Positions 51,222 to 60,454 of a stretch of 64,000 nt of DNA are shown piece by piece. The DNA is taken from the NCBI RefSeq assembly GCF_009650605.1, contig NZ_WAJT01000002.1:868001-932000 (forward strand). The letters are read 5' to 3'. The notes beneath the pieces are model-generated. The model made no database searches. It was not told the origin of the DNA and worked only from the letters and a program-made list of their open reading frames with translations. The position numbers and the translations under genes are program-made. The stretch comes from Labrenzia sp. CE80. Its GTDB lineage: Bacteria > Pseudomonadota > Alphaproteobacteria > Rhizobiales > Stappiaceae. Within the stretch, counting starts at the first letter, position 1; each line of letters starts with the position of its first letter.

Positions 51222-52856
51222 ATGGGCGTTTCCTCTGAGGATTTTGTCCCCGCGCTGGCGGGTAAGGACGTTGACGACGTCGTCATTCTGGGCGGTGGAC
51301 TGGCCGGTCTGTTCTGCGCGCTCAAACTGGCGCCGCGTCCGGTCACCGTGATCTCCAATGCGCCGATCGGCCAGGGCGCATCCTCCGCGTGGGCCCAGGG
51401 CGGCATTGCGGCAGCTGTCTCCGAACAGGATACGCACCAGAAGCATTGCGACGATACGCTGGCCGCTGGCGCAGGCATCTGCGAAGACAAGATCGTCGAG
51501 ATGATGACCCGGGAAGCAGGGGAGCGCATCCGCGATCTTCTGTCCTACGGGGTGCCTTTCGACCAGGATCTGGAAGGGCGGCTGGAGCTCTCCCGCGAGG
51601 CGGCCCACTCCGAAAACCGGGTCGTGCGAGTGCGTGGTGACATGGCTGGTCAGGCGATCATGGATGCGCTGATTGCGGCCGTGCGCAAGACGCCCTCAAT
51701 CCGGCTCCTGGAAGGTTTCATGGGCGAAAGCCTGATGGGCGAGGGCCGCTATGTTACAGGGGTTCTAGCCCGCAAACGCGGCGGCCTTGAACGTATGGCT
51801 TTTCCAGCCCATGCGGTGGTGCTGGCATCCGGCGGCATCGGCCACCTTTTTGGCGTGACGACCAACCCCGGCGAAGCCAACGGCCATGGTCTGGCGATGG
51901 CCGCGCGTGCAGGTGCCGTGATCGCAGATGCGGAGTTCGTCCAGTTTCACCCGACCGCGCTCAACGTCGGCAAGGATCCCGCGCCTCTGGCAACAGAGGC
52001 CCTGCGCGGTGACGGGGCCCTTTTGATCAACACCGCCGGTGAACGGTTCATGGAGGGCGTCCACGATCTGGCCGAGCTGGCCCCCAGAGACATCGTTGCG
52101 CGTGCGATCCACCGCGAAGTCGAAGCGGGGCGCGGTGCCCTCCTAGATTGCCGGGACGCCGTCGGCAAGCGTTTTGCCGAACGTTACCCGACCGTCTTTG
52201 CTGCCTGTCAGGAGGTGGGCATCGATCCGGCGACCCAGCCGATCCCGGTTGCACCAGCCGAGCACTATCACATGGGCGGCGTTCTGACCGACGCCAACGG
52301 CAGGACTTCGCTCGACGGTCTTTGGGCGGCGGGAGAAGTGGCGGCCACCGGAGCGCATGGGGCCAACCGTCTGGCGTCGAACTCTCTCCTGGAGGCTGTC
52401 GTCTTCGCCGCACGCATAGCGGAAGACATTCAAGGTCTGATGCCGACACCGCGCAGCGCCTATTGGAACGAGATGGACAGTGAACCGGGTCTGCCGAGTC
52501 AGCGCAACACTGACGAACGTGAGGCGATCACCGTGCTGCGTGAAACCTTGAGTCGGAATGTTGGCGTGGAACGTAGTGCTGACAGCCTGCGTCAGGCTCT
52601 TGTCGACATCGGCCAGGCAGAAGCCAGGTGTCAGCGGGTCTCGATCCGCAACATGATGACATCCGGAAGGATCATAGCTGCCGCGGCCCTCAAGCGCGCG
52701 GAAAGCAGGGGCGGTCACTTTCGGGCCGACTACCCTGATGCGGATCCTGCGCAGGCGCGTCGCTCCTACATAACGCTTGATGAAGTGAACGCCATCGCCG
52801 AGGCGGCGGCCGATCAGGCTGCTGGCAATTCCGTCTCGAACGCAATGGGAAGCTGA
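51222..52856 (+). CDS. nadB: L-aspartate oxidase
   Basis: 544 aa from ATG 51,222; the frame opens at 51,138 but family N-terminus and GGGAAG support the later start. FAD enzyme oxidising L-aspartate to iminoaspartate, which NadA uses. VVILGGGLAGLFCALKL is the FAD motif; GASSAWAQGGIAAAV, then QFHPTALN and the succinate dehydrogenase-like HMGGVLTDANGRTSLDGLWA (split by family conserved AGE and GANRLASNSLLEA) are all present. Helical C-terminal domain complete. 95 bp after nadA, 3 bp before nadC. Confidence 0.96.
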   Translation: MGVSSEDFVPALAGKDVDDVVILGGGLAGLFCALKLAPRPVTVISNAPIGQGASSAWAQGGIAAAVSEQDTHQKHCDDTLAAGAGICEDKIVEMMTREAGERIRDLLSYGVPFDQDLEGRLELSREAAHSENRVVRVRGDMAGQAIMDALIAAVRKTPSIRLLEGFMGESLMGEGRYVTGVLARKRGGLERMAFPAHAVVLASGGIGHLFGVTTNPGEANGHGLAMAARAGAVIADAEFVQFHPTALNVGKDPAPLATEALRGDGALLINTAGERFMEGVHDLAELAPRDIVARAIHREVEAGRGALLDCRDAVGKRFAERYPTVFAACQEVGIDPATQPIPVAPAEHYHMGGVLTDANGRTSLDGLWAAGEVAATGAHGANRLASNSLLEAVVFAARIAEDIQGLMPTPRSAYWNEMDSEPGLPSQRNTDEREAITVLRETLSRNVGVERSADSLRQALVDIGQAEARCQRVSIRNMMTSGRIIAAAALKRAESRGGHFRADYPDADPAQARRSYITLDEVNAIAEAAADQAAGNSVSNAMGS

Positions 52857-52859
52857 CCG

Positions 52860-53720
52860 ATGACAGCCCAATTGCCCGTGCTGCCTAGGTTGGTGTTCGA
52901 CGAGGCCGTCAAGGCCGCACTTTTAGAGGATTGGGGCCGGGCAGGCGATATAACCAGTCAGGCGACGATCCCAGCAGACAAAACCGCGAAAGCGGTGATC
53001 GCGGCACGCAAACCCGGGGTTCTCTCCGGCCTTGGCTTGGCCGAGAGCGCATTCCGTCAAACCGACGATGCGTTGCGGTTTGACGGACTGGTGTCTGATG
53101 GCGCGCGGGTGGAAAAGGGCACCATCGTCGCCCACATTTCGGGACCCGCACGGGCCATCCTTTCGGCAGAGCGTGTTGCCCTCAACTACCTGGGCCATTT
53201 GTCTGGAATTGCCAGCGCCACGGCGCATTTCGCGGATCTGATCTCCCATACCCGTGCGGACATCGTCTGCACCCGCAAGACCATGCCGGGCCTGCGTGCC
53301 TTTGAAAAATATGCCGTACGCTGCGGCGGCGGCTCAAACCATCGCTTCGGTTTGGACGATGCCATCTTGATCAAGGATAATCACATTGCTGTTGCAGGCG
53401 GCGTGCATCAGGCCATCGAGGCCGCCAAGACCTTTGCAGGTCATCTGGTGAAGATCGAGGTGGAGGTCGATACGCTCGACCAGTTGCGCGAAGCGCTACC
53501 CTTGAAACCGGATGTGGTGATGCTCGACAACATGGGGCCGGATCTCTTGAAACAGGCGGTCCAGATCGCAGACGGTCAGGTGCTTCTGGAAGCCTCGGGT
53601 GGCATCGAAGCCGACACCATCAAGACGATTGCCGAAGCTGGTGTCGACCTCATTTCCTCTGGCTGGATCACCCACTCCGCACCAGTTCTGGACCTTGGTC
53701 TGGATATCGAGATCGGGTGA
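52860..53720 (+). CDS. nadC: Quinolinate phosphoribosyltransferase (decarboxylating)
   Basis: 286 aa. Converts quinolinate and PRPP to nicotinate mononucleotide, the last step of de novo pathway entry to NAD. EDWGRAGDITSQATI opens the protein, CTRKTMPGLRAFEKYAVRCG carries the quinolinate-binding arginines and lysine, GGSNHRFGLDDAILIKDNH follows, and VEVDTLDQLREAL with VMLDNMGP and EASGGIEADTI line the barrel. Start ATG 52,860 overlaps the spacing right after nadB's TGA, indicating coupling. Confidence 0.96.
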   Translation: MTAQLPVLPRLVFDEAVKAALLEDWGRAGDITSQATIPADKTAKAVIAARKPGVLSGLGLAESAFRQTDDALRFDGLVSDGARVEKGTIVAHISGPARAILSAERVALNYLGHLSGIASATAHFADLISHTRADIVCTRKTMPGLRAFEKYAVRCGGGSNHRFGLDDAILIKDNHIAVAGGVHQAIEAAKTFAGHLVKIEVEVDTLDQLREALPLKPDVVMLDNMGPDLLKQAVQIADGQVLLEASGGIEADTIKTIAEAGVDLISSGWITHSAPVLDLGLDIEIG

Positions 53721-53779
53721 GGTCAAGCCGAACCGGCCAAAGTCGTCCTACTTGAGCTTGTCGAAAGTTCTGAACACTG

Positions 53780-53804
53780 CATCCTCGGCTCAAGGCCGAG
53801 GATG
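53780..53804. repeat. REP-like palindrome after nadC
   Basis: CATCCTCGGC-TCAAG-GCCGAGGATG, a perfect 10-bp inverted repeat between convergent nadC and hupE. No T-run follows on either strand, so it looks like a dispersed palindromic unit rather than a canonical terminator, though it may still act as an mRNA 3' stabiliser. Confidence 0.65.
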
Positions 53805-53818
53805 ATAAGTATCAAGAA

Positions 53819-54412
53819 CTATCCCGCCATCAGCGCGAGACCGCAAATAGCGGTGACACCGCCCAGAAAGCGGGTGGCGAGTTCGCCGCGGCGGGTTTCC
53901 GGGCCGAGGCCAACCTTGGCGCCATAACCGATCAGGACGCCGGCCGCGTGCAGCAATGCCGTCGCGGCGACAAAACCGGCCGCATAGCCAAGTTCACCAG
54001 CCCCACCAATCTCGCCGCCATGGGCGTGACCGTGGAAAAATCCGAAGACGCCGACAAGAAGTGCGCTTGGCAGGAGCGCAAAGCGTGCGGCGACCGCGAC
54101 GAGTGCGCCAAGCGCGACGACAGATGCCAGGATCACCGGCTCCACCATCGGAACGTGAACGCCCAAAAGGGACAGGCCGAAGCCGGCAATCATCAGACCG
54201 ACGAATGCGCTCGGCAGCGCCCAAATGGCCTTGCCACCGATGAGGGCTGCCCAAAGACCGACAGCGATCATCGCCAGAACATGATCCAGGCCGAAGACCG
54301 GGTGGGTAAAGCCGGCCGCAAAGGACCCGTGGGAGGCCGGGTCGAGATGTGCATAGGCCGGTGAGGACAACAGCAGGAAGGCCGCTGCGGCGGCAAAACG
54401 TTGAAACGTCAT
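53819..54412 (-). CDS. hupE: HupE/UreJ family nickel or cobalt transporter-like protein
   Basis: 197 aa from ATG 54,412 with AAGGA before it. Cleavable signal (FAAAAAFLLLSSPAYAH) and about six helices. HPVFGLDHVLAMIAVGLWAA is the conserved HP-x5-DH metal-binding motif of helix 1, and GFFHGHAHGGEIG a second histidine-rich signature. In rhizobia HupE imports Ni2+ for hydrogenase or urease; neither enzyme is in the window, so the metal is uncertain. Confidence 0.9.
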   Translation of the reverse strand: MTFQRFAAAAAFLLLSSPAYAHLDPASHGSFAAGFTHPVFGLDHVLAMIAVGLWAALIGGKAIWALPSAFVGLMIAGFGLSLLGVHVPMVEPVILASVVALGALVAVAARFALLPSALLVGVFGFFHGHAHGGEIGGAGELGYAAGFVAATALLHAAGVLIGYGAKVGLGPETRRGELATRFLGGVTAICGLALMAG

Positions 54413-54526
54413 AAGCAGATCCTTGGATACAAGTTGATCCGATGCCCCGGAATGGGTCGCATCGTTGCCGGATGGCAAAGTCAATGGTCGCGGATTCGCG
54501 ACTGGAATGAAAGTGCTTCCGAGTAT

Positions 54527-57295
54527 CTAGAGAAACTTGAAGCCGAAAAGCTCCTTGATCCCCGACAGCAGAAGTGTGGGCAGGGCGGCGATGAAGATCG
54601 CTTCCAGCAGATGCCGGGCACTCAGTGGCTCGGTGTTGAGAATGTAATTCCCCACTGGCGTGTAGATGGCAAGCAAGGAGAGGACAGCTGAGAGGGCAAC
54701 CGCGCCGAGCAGATACCGATTGTCGAAGGGGTTTTTGGTGAAAAGCGTCCGGCTAGAGCGCGCATCAAAAATATGCCAGAGCTGGGCGCACATCAGCGTC
54801 GCAAAAGCCAAAGTCTGCGCATAGGCAAGCGGCTGACCGCGCTCCAGCGCCGTATTGAAAACGTAGAAGGTGAGGCCGCCGACGGCGAGGCCGCGGATGA
54901 TGATCATCTCCTTGAGGCCGCCGGAAAAGATGTTCTCCTCCCGTCCGCGTGGCTTGTGTTTCATCAGATCGGGTTCTGCCGGTTCAAAACCGAGGGAGAG
55001 GGCAGGAATGCCATCCGAGACGAGGTTTACCCACAAGATCATCAACGGAGTGAGGGGAAGGAGAGGGTCGGCGCCCATCAGCAGGAATGCGAAGAGGATT
55101 GTCGACACCTCCGCGACATTGGCCGTGAGGGCCTGACGAATGAATTTGCGCAGGTTGTCGTAGATCCGCCGGCCTTCGCTAACGGCGGTGACGATGGTCG
55201 AGAAATTGTCGTCCAGAAGCACCAGCGAAGAGCTGTCCTTGGCGACCGAGGTTCCCGATATGCCCATGGCGATGCCGATGTCGGCCTTGCGCAAGGCGGG
55301 TGCGTCATTCACGCCGTCTCCGGTCATTGCCGCCACTTCGCCGTTGGCTTGAAGGGCCGAAACAATCCGCAGCTTGTGTTCAGGCGTCACCCGGGCAAAG
55401 ACGGCAGCGCGTTTGACGGTTTCTCCAAGTTCTTCATCCGAAAGCGCGTCCAGTTCGGCGCCGACGTGAACCGTTTGCTCCCCCGATGTCTTGATGCCGA
55501 TCTGTTCAGCGATGGCCTGTGCGGTGACGGCATGATCTCCGGTGATCATCACCGTGCGGACGCCAGCGCTGGTGGCTTGGGCAACAGCATCAGGAACTTC
55601 CGGTCGTGGCGGATCCATGATGCCGTGAATGCCGATGAGCACGATGTCACGCTCGGGATCTTCGTGATTGAGATCACCCGCCGAAATCTTCCGATAGGCT
55701 ACGGCAAGTGTGCGCAGGGCATCATTGCCAAAGGAGCTGATCACCGCTTCGATTTCACCGCGGTTGCCATCATTGATCGGCACTTCCTCGCCATGAAGCC
55801 GAACGTGTGTTGCCCGCGCCAGGATCATGTCCGGTGCGCCCTTTGCGACGAGGTATTCCTCGCCGTCCGGCAAGCGGGTGTGCACGCTCATCATCTTGCG
55901 TGTGGAATCAAACGGGAAATGCGCCAGCGGGACGTAGTTCCGGGCCTTCAGATCACTTCTGGAAACACCGAGCTTGGCAGCTGCGACGACCAGCGCGCCC
56001 TCAGTCGGATTGCCCTGGATCGCCGGTCGGCCGTCGACCTCGATCATGCGCGCTTCATTGCAGAAGGCGGAGATCATCAACATCTCGCGCAGATCGTCCT
56101 CGACCTCCGGATCCGCCTCGGTCTCATTCGCACCCAGAAACGTTCCTTTTGGGTCGAAGCCCTCTCCTGTGACCTGCCACGTTTTCCCGCCTGCCCAAAG
56201 ACGCATGACCTGCATCTGGTTCTGGGTCAGGGTTCCCGTCTTGTCGGAGCAAATGACTGACGTGGTTCCCAGCGTTTCCACCGAGGACAGGCGGCGGGCC
56301 AGGGCGTTCTTGGAGGCCATGTTCTGTGACCCGAGGGTCAGAACGATGGTGACGACGGTCGGCAGGCCTTCGGGAATGGCCGCGACCGAAAGAGAGATCG
56401 CCGTGTTGAGCATCTCAACGGCGTCCATGCCGTTGAGAATGCCAATGCCGATAATGATCGCCACAACGCAAAGGGCTGCGCCGATCAGCACGCGCGACAG
56501 GCCTTCAATGCGCTCTTGAAGGGGCGTCTTGGGCTCCTTGGCCGCCGCCATCAACCCGGCAATATGACCGACTTCCGTCGCCATCCCGGTGGAGGTGACG
56601 ATGCCCACTGCAGTGCCGCCGGTCACCTGCGTGCTCATGTGGCCCATGTTGAAACGCTCGGCGAGGACAGTCTGAACGTCGGCGAAGATCTGGTCGTTCT
56701 TGTCGACGGGTTCTGACTCGCCGGTCAGAGCAGCCTCATCGATTTGAAGGCGGTGCGCGGAGACGAACCTCATGTCGGCCGGAATGATGTCTCCGGCCTT
56801 GAGCTTGACGATATCACCGGGAACCAGATCGGCAGCGGGAGCGTCTCTCCACTGTCCATCGCGCATGACATGCGCCTGGGGAGCGGCCATTTCGCCGAGC
56901 GCTGCAAGCGACTGCTCGGCTTTGTACTCTTGCCAGAAGCTGATGAGGGCGTTGATGACGACGATGACCAGAATGGCAACCGCATCAACCGTGTGCCCGG
57001 TGTAAGCGGATATCGCGGCGCCGACCATCAAGATGATCAAGAGAGGATTGGCAAACTGCTGCAGCAGCAGGATCAGCGGTGACAGCTTGGCTGCTTCGGC
57101 CAGCTTGTTGGAGCCGACCTTGCCTAGACGGCTGTCGGCATCTTGCTGCGACAGTCCCCGTTCGACGGTGACACCCAGCGCGTGTGCCGTCTCATCGGAT
57201 GACAGCGTATGGGGCGGCGTATCTTCGAACAGGGAGGCTTCCACACCGGAATGCGGGTTTCGTACGTCGGACCGGGGCTGCTGTTGCGTCTGCAT
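54527..57295 (-). CDS. P-type cation ATPase, P2A calcium-like
   Basis: 922 aa. N-terminal cation ATPase domain, actuator with LTGESEPV (TGES 191-194), PEGLP in helix M4 (308-312), phosphorylation DKTGTLT with Asp351, hinge MTGDGVNDAPALRKADIG, and ten helices in all. Calcium site residues are kept: Glu in IPEGLP, N-V-A-E in M5 (LTANVAEVST), and N-L-V-S-D in M6 (LWVNLVSDG), with Ser in place of the usual Thr. This favours Ca2+ export, though Mn2+ or monovalent selectivity cannot be excluded. Inner membrane. Ends 114 bp past the start of hupE. Complete, no frameshift. Confidence 0.9.
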   Translation of the reverse strand: MQTQQQPRSDVRNPHSGVEASLFEDTPPHTLSSDETAHALGVTVERGLSQQDADSRLGKVGSNKLAEAAKLSPLILLLQQFANPLLIILMVGAAISAYTGHTVDAVAILVIVVINALISFWQEYKAEQSLAALGEMAAPQAHVMRDGQWRDAPAADLVPGDIVKLKAGDIIPADMRFVSAHRLQIDEAALTGESEPVDKNDQIFADVQTVLAERFNMGHMSTQVTGGTAVGIVTSTGMATEVGHIAGLMAAAKEPKTPLQERIEGLSRVLIGAALCVVAIIIGIGILNGMDAVEMLNTAISLSVAAIPEGLPTVVTIVLTLGSQNMASKNALARRLSSVETLGTTSVICSDKTGTLTQNQMQVMRLWAGGKTWQVTGEGFDPKGTFLGANETEADPEVEDDLREMLMISAFCNEARMIEVDGRPAIQGNPTEGALVVAAAKLGVSRSDLKARNYVPLAHFPFDSTRKMMSVHTRLPDGEEYLVAKGAPDMILARATHVRLHGEEVPINDGNRGEIEAVISSFGNDALRTLAVAYRKISAGDLNHEDPERDIVLIGIHGIMDPPRPEVPDAVAQATSAGVRTVMITGDHAVTAQAIAEQIGIKTSGEQTVHVGAELDALSDEELGETVKRAAVFARVTPEHKLRIVSALQANGEVAAMTGDGVNDAPALRKADIGIAMGISGTSVAKDSSSLVLLDDNFSTIVTAVSEGRRIYDNLRKFIRQALTANVAEVSTILFAFLLMGADPLLPLTPLMILWVNLVSDGIPALSLGFEPAEPDLMKHKPRGREENIFSGGLKEMIIIRGLAVGGLTFYVFNTALERGQPLAYAQTLAFATLMCAQLWHIFDARSSRTLFTKNPFDNRYLLGAVALSAVLSLLAIYTPVGNYILNTEPLSARHLLEAIFIAALPTLLLSGIKELFGFKFL

Positions 57296-57421
57296 CGAAA
57301 CGTTCCCGCATAATCAACTGAAAGTCGAATGACCACCTTGCGAGCGTCCGCAAGGTGGCCATTGAGTTGTACAGCAAATGAGAACGAGTTCAATTCTGCC
57401 GGGTACCCGACGCGCGCTTGG

Positions 57422-58678
57422 TCAGTTCCAGCCGCCGGCACGGGTCTTGTAGAAAATATGCAAGCCGACCTGGCCGCGCTTGACCATGGATTTGCGCCAG
57501 CGCGGAGCCACATAGTTCGCGTGGTAATGCGTCGAGGCATCGACCATCTTGGAATACTGCTTGCCGCCGATGACCTCTTTGGCAAGGCGCTGGGCGAGTT
57601 TCCAGCTCTTTGGCTGCGTGATCCGGTCCTTGATGCCATCGCAGGCAAAGGAGAACTGGCAGCGGTTGCGCTTGTGCTTGTTCTGATAGACCACGCCGCA
57701 GATCGAGTTCGGGTAGGCGGGGTTTTTCACCCGGTTGAGAACGACCTGTGCGACGGCGATCTGGCCCTCTTCGCTTTCGCCGCGGGCCTCAAAATAAATG
57801 CCCTCCGCAAGACAGCGCTGTTCCTTCTTCTCCATCACAGAGAGAGGTAGTGGCTTTTGCGCCCACCAATGTGGATTTTCCGGATCTTCCGGCGGCGGCA
57901 GCTCCTGCTCGTATTTTGCAGCACCGAAGAGCGCGTTGAAGGGCTCTTTCGTGTCTTGAGCCGTTTCAGGAGCGTATGCGGAGACAAGCGAAAAGCTGGC
58001 AGCAGCGGCATTGCGCGCCATCATGACCTGCTGCAGGTCGAGCGGACCGTCTTTGCCTGGCGTGCGCGACGGAATGCCTGCCAGAAGTGTCGACTGTTGC
58101 TCGCTCAGTGGTTCCGGCTTGACGAAGGAAACGCGTGGCAGGGAAGCCCGTTCCTGGTTGCCGCCGATCATGCTGGGCAGGGCATAGACAGCACCCGCAG
58201 CCATGTCGACCATGTGCCTGTCAGGCGCGAGCGAGATATGGCGGTCGCCCTTTGCAGACCGGTTGACCGCGATCTCATCGGGAATTTCTTTCGGCGCAAC
58301 TTCTGCCGCGAGAGCTGAAAGTCCGGAGACATTCGTGTCGCGAACGCCTTTGGCCGCCGAGGTCAGTGTCAGGTGTCGTTCCTTGAGCGGGTTGATCGGC
58401 ACGTTTCTGCTTGCCGCCAGCGCGAGTGTCGGCTTGATCTCGGTGGCGAAACTGGCCGGTTCCAGCGCCATCATCCAGCGTGGTGCATCGGTCTGTTTTT
58501 CGGACAATAGAGACAGGATGTCCTGCTGGCCGATGGTGCCGGTCAGGAACATGAAGGCGAGGGGTGATGTCAGGACGAGGCGCTTCAGCTTGTGCCGTGC
58601 GGCCGAGGGCTTTGCCCGGCGCGGTGAAACACGAGACGAACGGCGCCCGGAGGACGAACGATTACGCGGGCCAGACAT
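57422..58678 (-). CDS. Cell wall hydrolase, SleB family
   Basis: 418 aa from ATG 58,678. N-terminus is basic, then one membrane segment (LVLTSPLAFMFLTGTIG), a 230-residue low-complexity linker, and a C-terminal SleB domain: EGIYFEARGESEEGQIAVA with the catalytic Glu, NRVKNPAYPNSICGVVYQ, CQFSFACDG and STHYHANYVAP. SleB-type lytic transglycosylases cleave peptidoglycan; non-spore-formers use them in growth or division. Periplasmic. The 180-bp upstream gap up to nadQ contains its promoter. Confidence 0.9.
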   Translation of the reverse strand: MSGPRNRSSSGRRSSRVSPRRAKPSAARHKLKRLVLTSPLAFMFLTGTIGQQDILSLLSEKQTDAPRWMMALEPASFATEIKPTLALAASRNVPINPLKERHLTLTSAAKGVRDTNVSGLSALAAEVAPKEIPDEIAVNRSAKGDRHISLAPDRHMVDMAAGAVYALPSMIGGNQERASLPRVSFVKPEPLSEQQSTLLAGIPSRTPGKDGPLDLQQVMMARNAAAASFSLVSAYAPETAQDTKEPFNALFGAAKYEQELPPPEDPENPHWWAQKPLPLSVMEKKEQRCLAEGIYFEARGESEEGQIAVAQVVLNRVKNPAYPNSICGVVYQNKHKRNRCQFSFACDGIKDRITQPKSWKLAQRLAKEVIGGKQYSKMVDASTHYHANYVAPRWRKSMVKRGQVGLHIFYKTRAGGWN

Positions 58679-58877
58679 ACGCAGCCAACTCCAACTCAAT
58701 ACGCGTGCCCGGAAAGTCTTTTGACGACAATCGTCACTGGAATCTTTTCCGAAGCGATCGAATTGAAGGTGACGCTTTAACCTTGAAAGAGAGTTAACAA
58801 GAAGAAATTGCTATATTCCCCTGCGTCAGAAGTCGCTAGATGCAAACTTCTTGGTTAAAGCACAAGTGGAAATTCGA

Positions 58878-59861
58878 TCAGCGGCCGCCGACGCGCAAAC
58901 CGGGTGCAGGGCGCTCCTTGAGCAGTTCATGACGGAAGCGGAAGAGAGCTGCAGGCCGTCCGCCGGTCGCCGTTGAGGTGGCGCCGGTCGGTTCCACAAG
59001 ATCGGCGTTTTCGACCAACCGACGGAAATTCTGCTTGTGCAGGTGGCGGCCAAAAATCGCCTCTACCCTCGTCTGAAGCTCTGTCAGCGTAAAGGTGCCA
59101 GGCATCAACTCGAAGACAACGGGGCGGTACTTCAGCTTGGCGCGCAAGCGGGACATTGCGGTTGCCAGGACACGGCGGTGATCGAAGCGCATGGGGCGTC
59201 CGAACTTGGGCAAGTGCGGTCGCTTGAGGGCGGCGGGCCGACCATCGCGAAGCGCTTCTTCGACGAGACTGGCTTCATAGAGCAGTTCGTACCGTTCGAG
59301 CGCGCGTTCTTCGTCCCATTTGTCAGCATGAAGCCCGAATGCCAAAGTCAGACGTTCCATGCGGTTCAAGGCCCGTGGTGGTGCATCCGCCGGGGGAGGG
59401 ATTTCTGCCCAGGCCATCAGGGCTGGCAGAATATCGCTGTCGAGCATGCCGGGTCGTCCGTCGCGCCAGTCCTCCCAGGGAAAATAGTCATACCAGGATC
59501 GCCAACCCGAGTGATGTCTGGCAAGCACGTCGCGCGACCCCTCGCTCTGGCGTGCAAGGGCGAGATACCCGACCGAAACCACGTGGGGTTTGGAATCGTC
59601 TCGTGATCTGTGGCGTCCGCGATCGCCGAATGTATAGAGTTGTTCGACGTAGCCAAGCTGCAGCGCGGTCTGTTCTTCCACCCAGGACCTCAGACCGATC
59701 TCGAAGGTTCGATGATGAAGGGGGTCGAAGGCGCCGAAGGGCAGGCTTTCAGGTTCTCCGGTGCCACCGTCGCCAACCTGAACGATCTGGGGCATGCCAT
59801 CGGCCACGGCGACAATCACCGCGTTCAGGCCGATTTCGATGGTCGTATTCGCCGCAGTCAT
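58878..59861 (-). CDS. nadQ: NadQ-like Nudix-related transcriptional regulator (COG4111)
   Basis: 327 aa. The N-terminal domain is Nudix-related: IEIGLNAVIVAVADG begins the fold, and the segment RTFEIGLRSWVEEQTALQLG occupies the Nudix-box position without its full set of catalytic Glu residues, suggesting binding rather than hydrolysis. The C-terminal part is a winged helix (FTLTELQTRVEAIFGRHLHK then NFRRLVENADLVEPTG), ending in FRFRHELLKERPAPGLRVGG. Known from RegPrecise-type comparative work as NadQ in Hyphomicrobiales, controlling nadABC; the palindrome upstream of nadA here supports that. Last gene of the ygfZ-HD-phosphatase-nadQ run, 26 bp after the phosphatase. Confidence 0.82.
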   Translation of the reverse strand: MTAANTTIEIGLNAVIVAVADGMPQIVQVGDGGTGEPESLPFGAFDPLHHRTFEIGLRSWVEEQTALQLGYVEQLYTFGDRGRHRSRDDSKPHVVSVGYLALARQSEGSRDVLARHHSGWRSWYDYFPWEDWRDGRPGMLDSDILPALMAWAEIPPPADAPPRALNRMERLTLAFGLHADKWDEERALERYELLYEASLVEEALRDGRPAALKRPHLPKFGRPMRFDHRRVLATAMSRLRAKLKYRPVVFELMPGTFTLTELQTRVEAIFGRHLHKQNFRRLVENADLVEPTGATSTATGGRPAALFRFRHELLKERPAPGLRVGGR

Positions 59862-59887
59862 GATGGCTTTGCCTCTGTAATCGGCTG

Positions 59888-60394
59888 CTAGTTCAGCGGC
59901 ATCTCGAACGGTGTGCCTTCAAAGGCCGTCGCGCCCCGGCCGATCTCGCGAATGGCGTCGATCATGCGCCCCTCGCGCCGGAGGAGTTTGTCGGCCATCG
60001 AAACCAGACGACCGTTCGGGGTGGCCGACGGCGCCCGCTTTCGTAACTCCTGGGCAAGATCACGTTCGTTGAACTCTGGGTTCAGGGCGCAGGCGGTGAT
60101 ATAGGCCCCGGCGGTCGACCGGCTGATCCCGGCCCAGCAATGGATCACAAGCGGTGCAGTTCGGTCCCAGTTGCCGACAAAGGCGAGCAAGCGATCGACA
60201 TGAGCCTCTGCCGGCGGTGTCAGACCGTCAATCGGTGCAAGAATGTCGTTGAAGCCCAGAAAAAGATGCTGGTCGGGCGGGATTCGCGGTGGCGTTGGCA
60301 CGTCCATGTCGGAATTGATCAAAGTGACGAGATGGCCAGCGCCAACCTTGCTGACAGTTTCGGTCAGGCGCGATAGGGAACACACGTAGAGCAT
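59888..60394 (-). CDS. Tyrosine phosphatase family protein
   Basis: 168 aa. Cysteine phosphatase fold with the P-loop HCWAGISRSTAGAYI (HCxxGxxRS) and an upstream Asp in FNDI that may be the general acid. It could dephosphorylate proteins, but such short bacterial PTPs also act on other phosphoesters. 60 bp behind the HD hydrolase gene and 26 bp before nadQ, so co-transcribed. No signal peptide. Confidence 0.85.
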   Translation of the reverse strand: MLYVCSLSRLTETVSKVGAGHLVTLINSDMDVPTPPRIPPDQHLFLGFNDILAPIDGLTPPAEAHVDRLLAFVGNWDRTAPLVIHCWAGISRSTAGAYITACALNPEFNERDLAQELRKRAPSATPNGRLVSMADKLLRREGRMIDAIREIGRGATAFEGTPFEMPLN

Positions 60395-60454
60395 GGCGAT
60401 CCGTTGAATTGTTTATCTGCGAATCGTACCTGTCCGACGCGTCAACGTCACCAG

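Noticed and set aside
54773..56260. 495-codon plus-strand ORF opposite the P-type ATPase
   Set aside because: Antisense shadow produced by strong third-position GC bias of the ATPase gene; no domain, no ribosome site.
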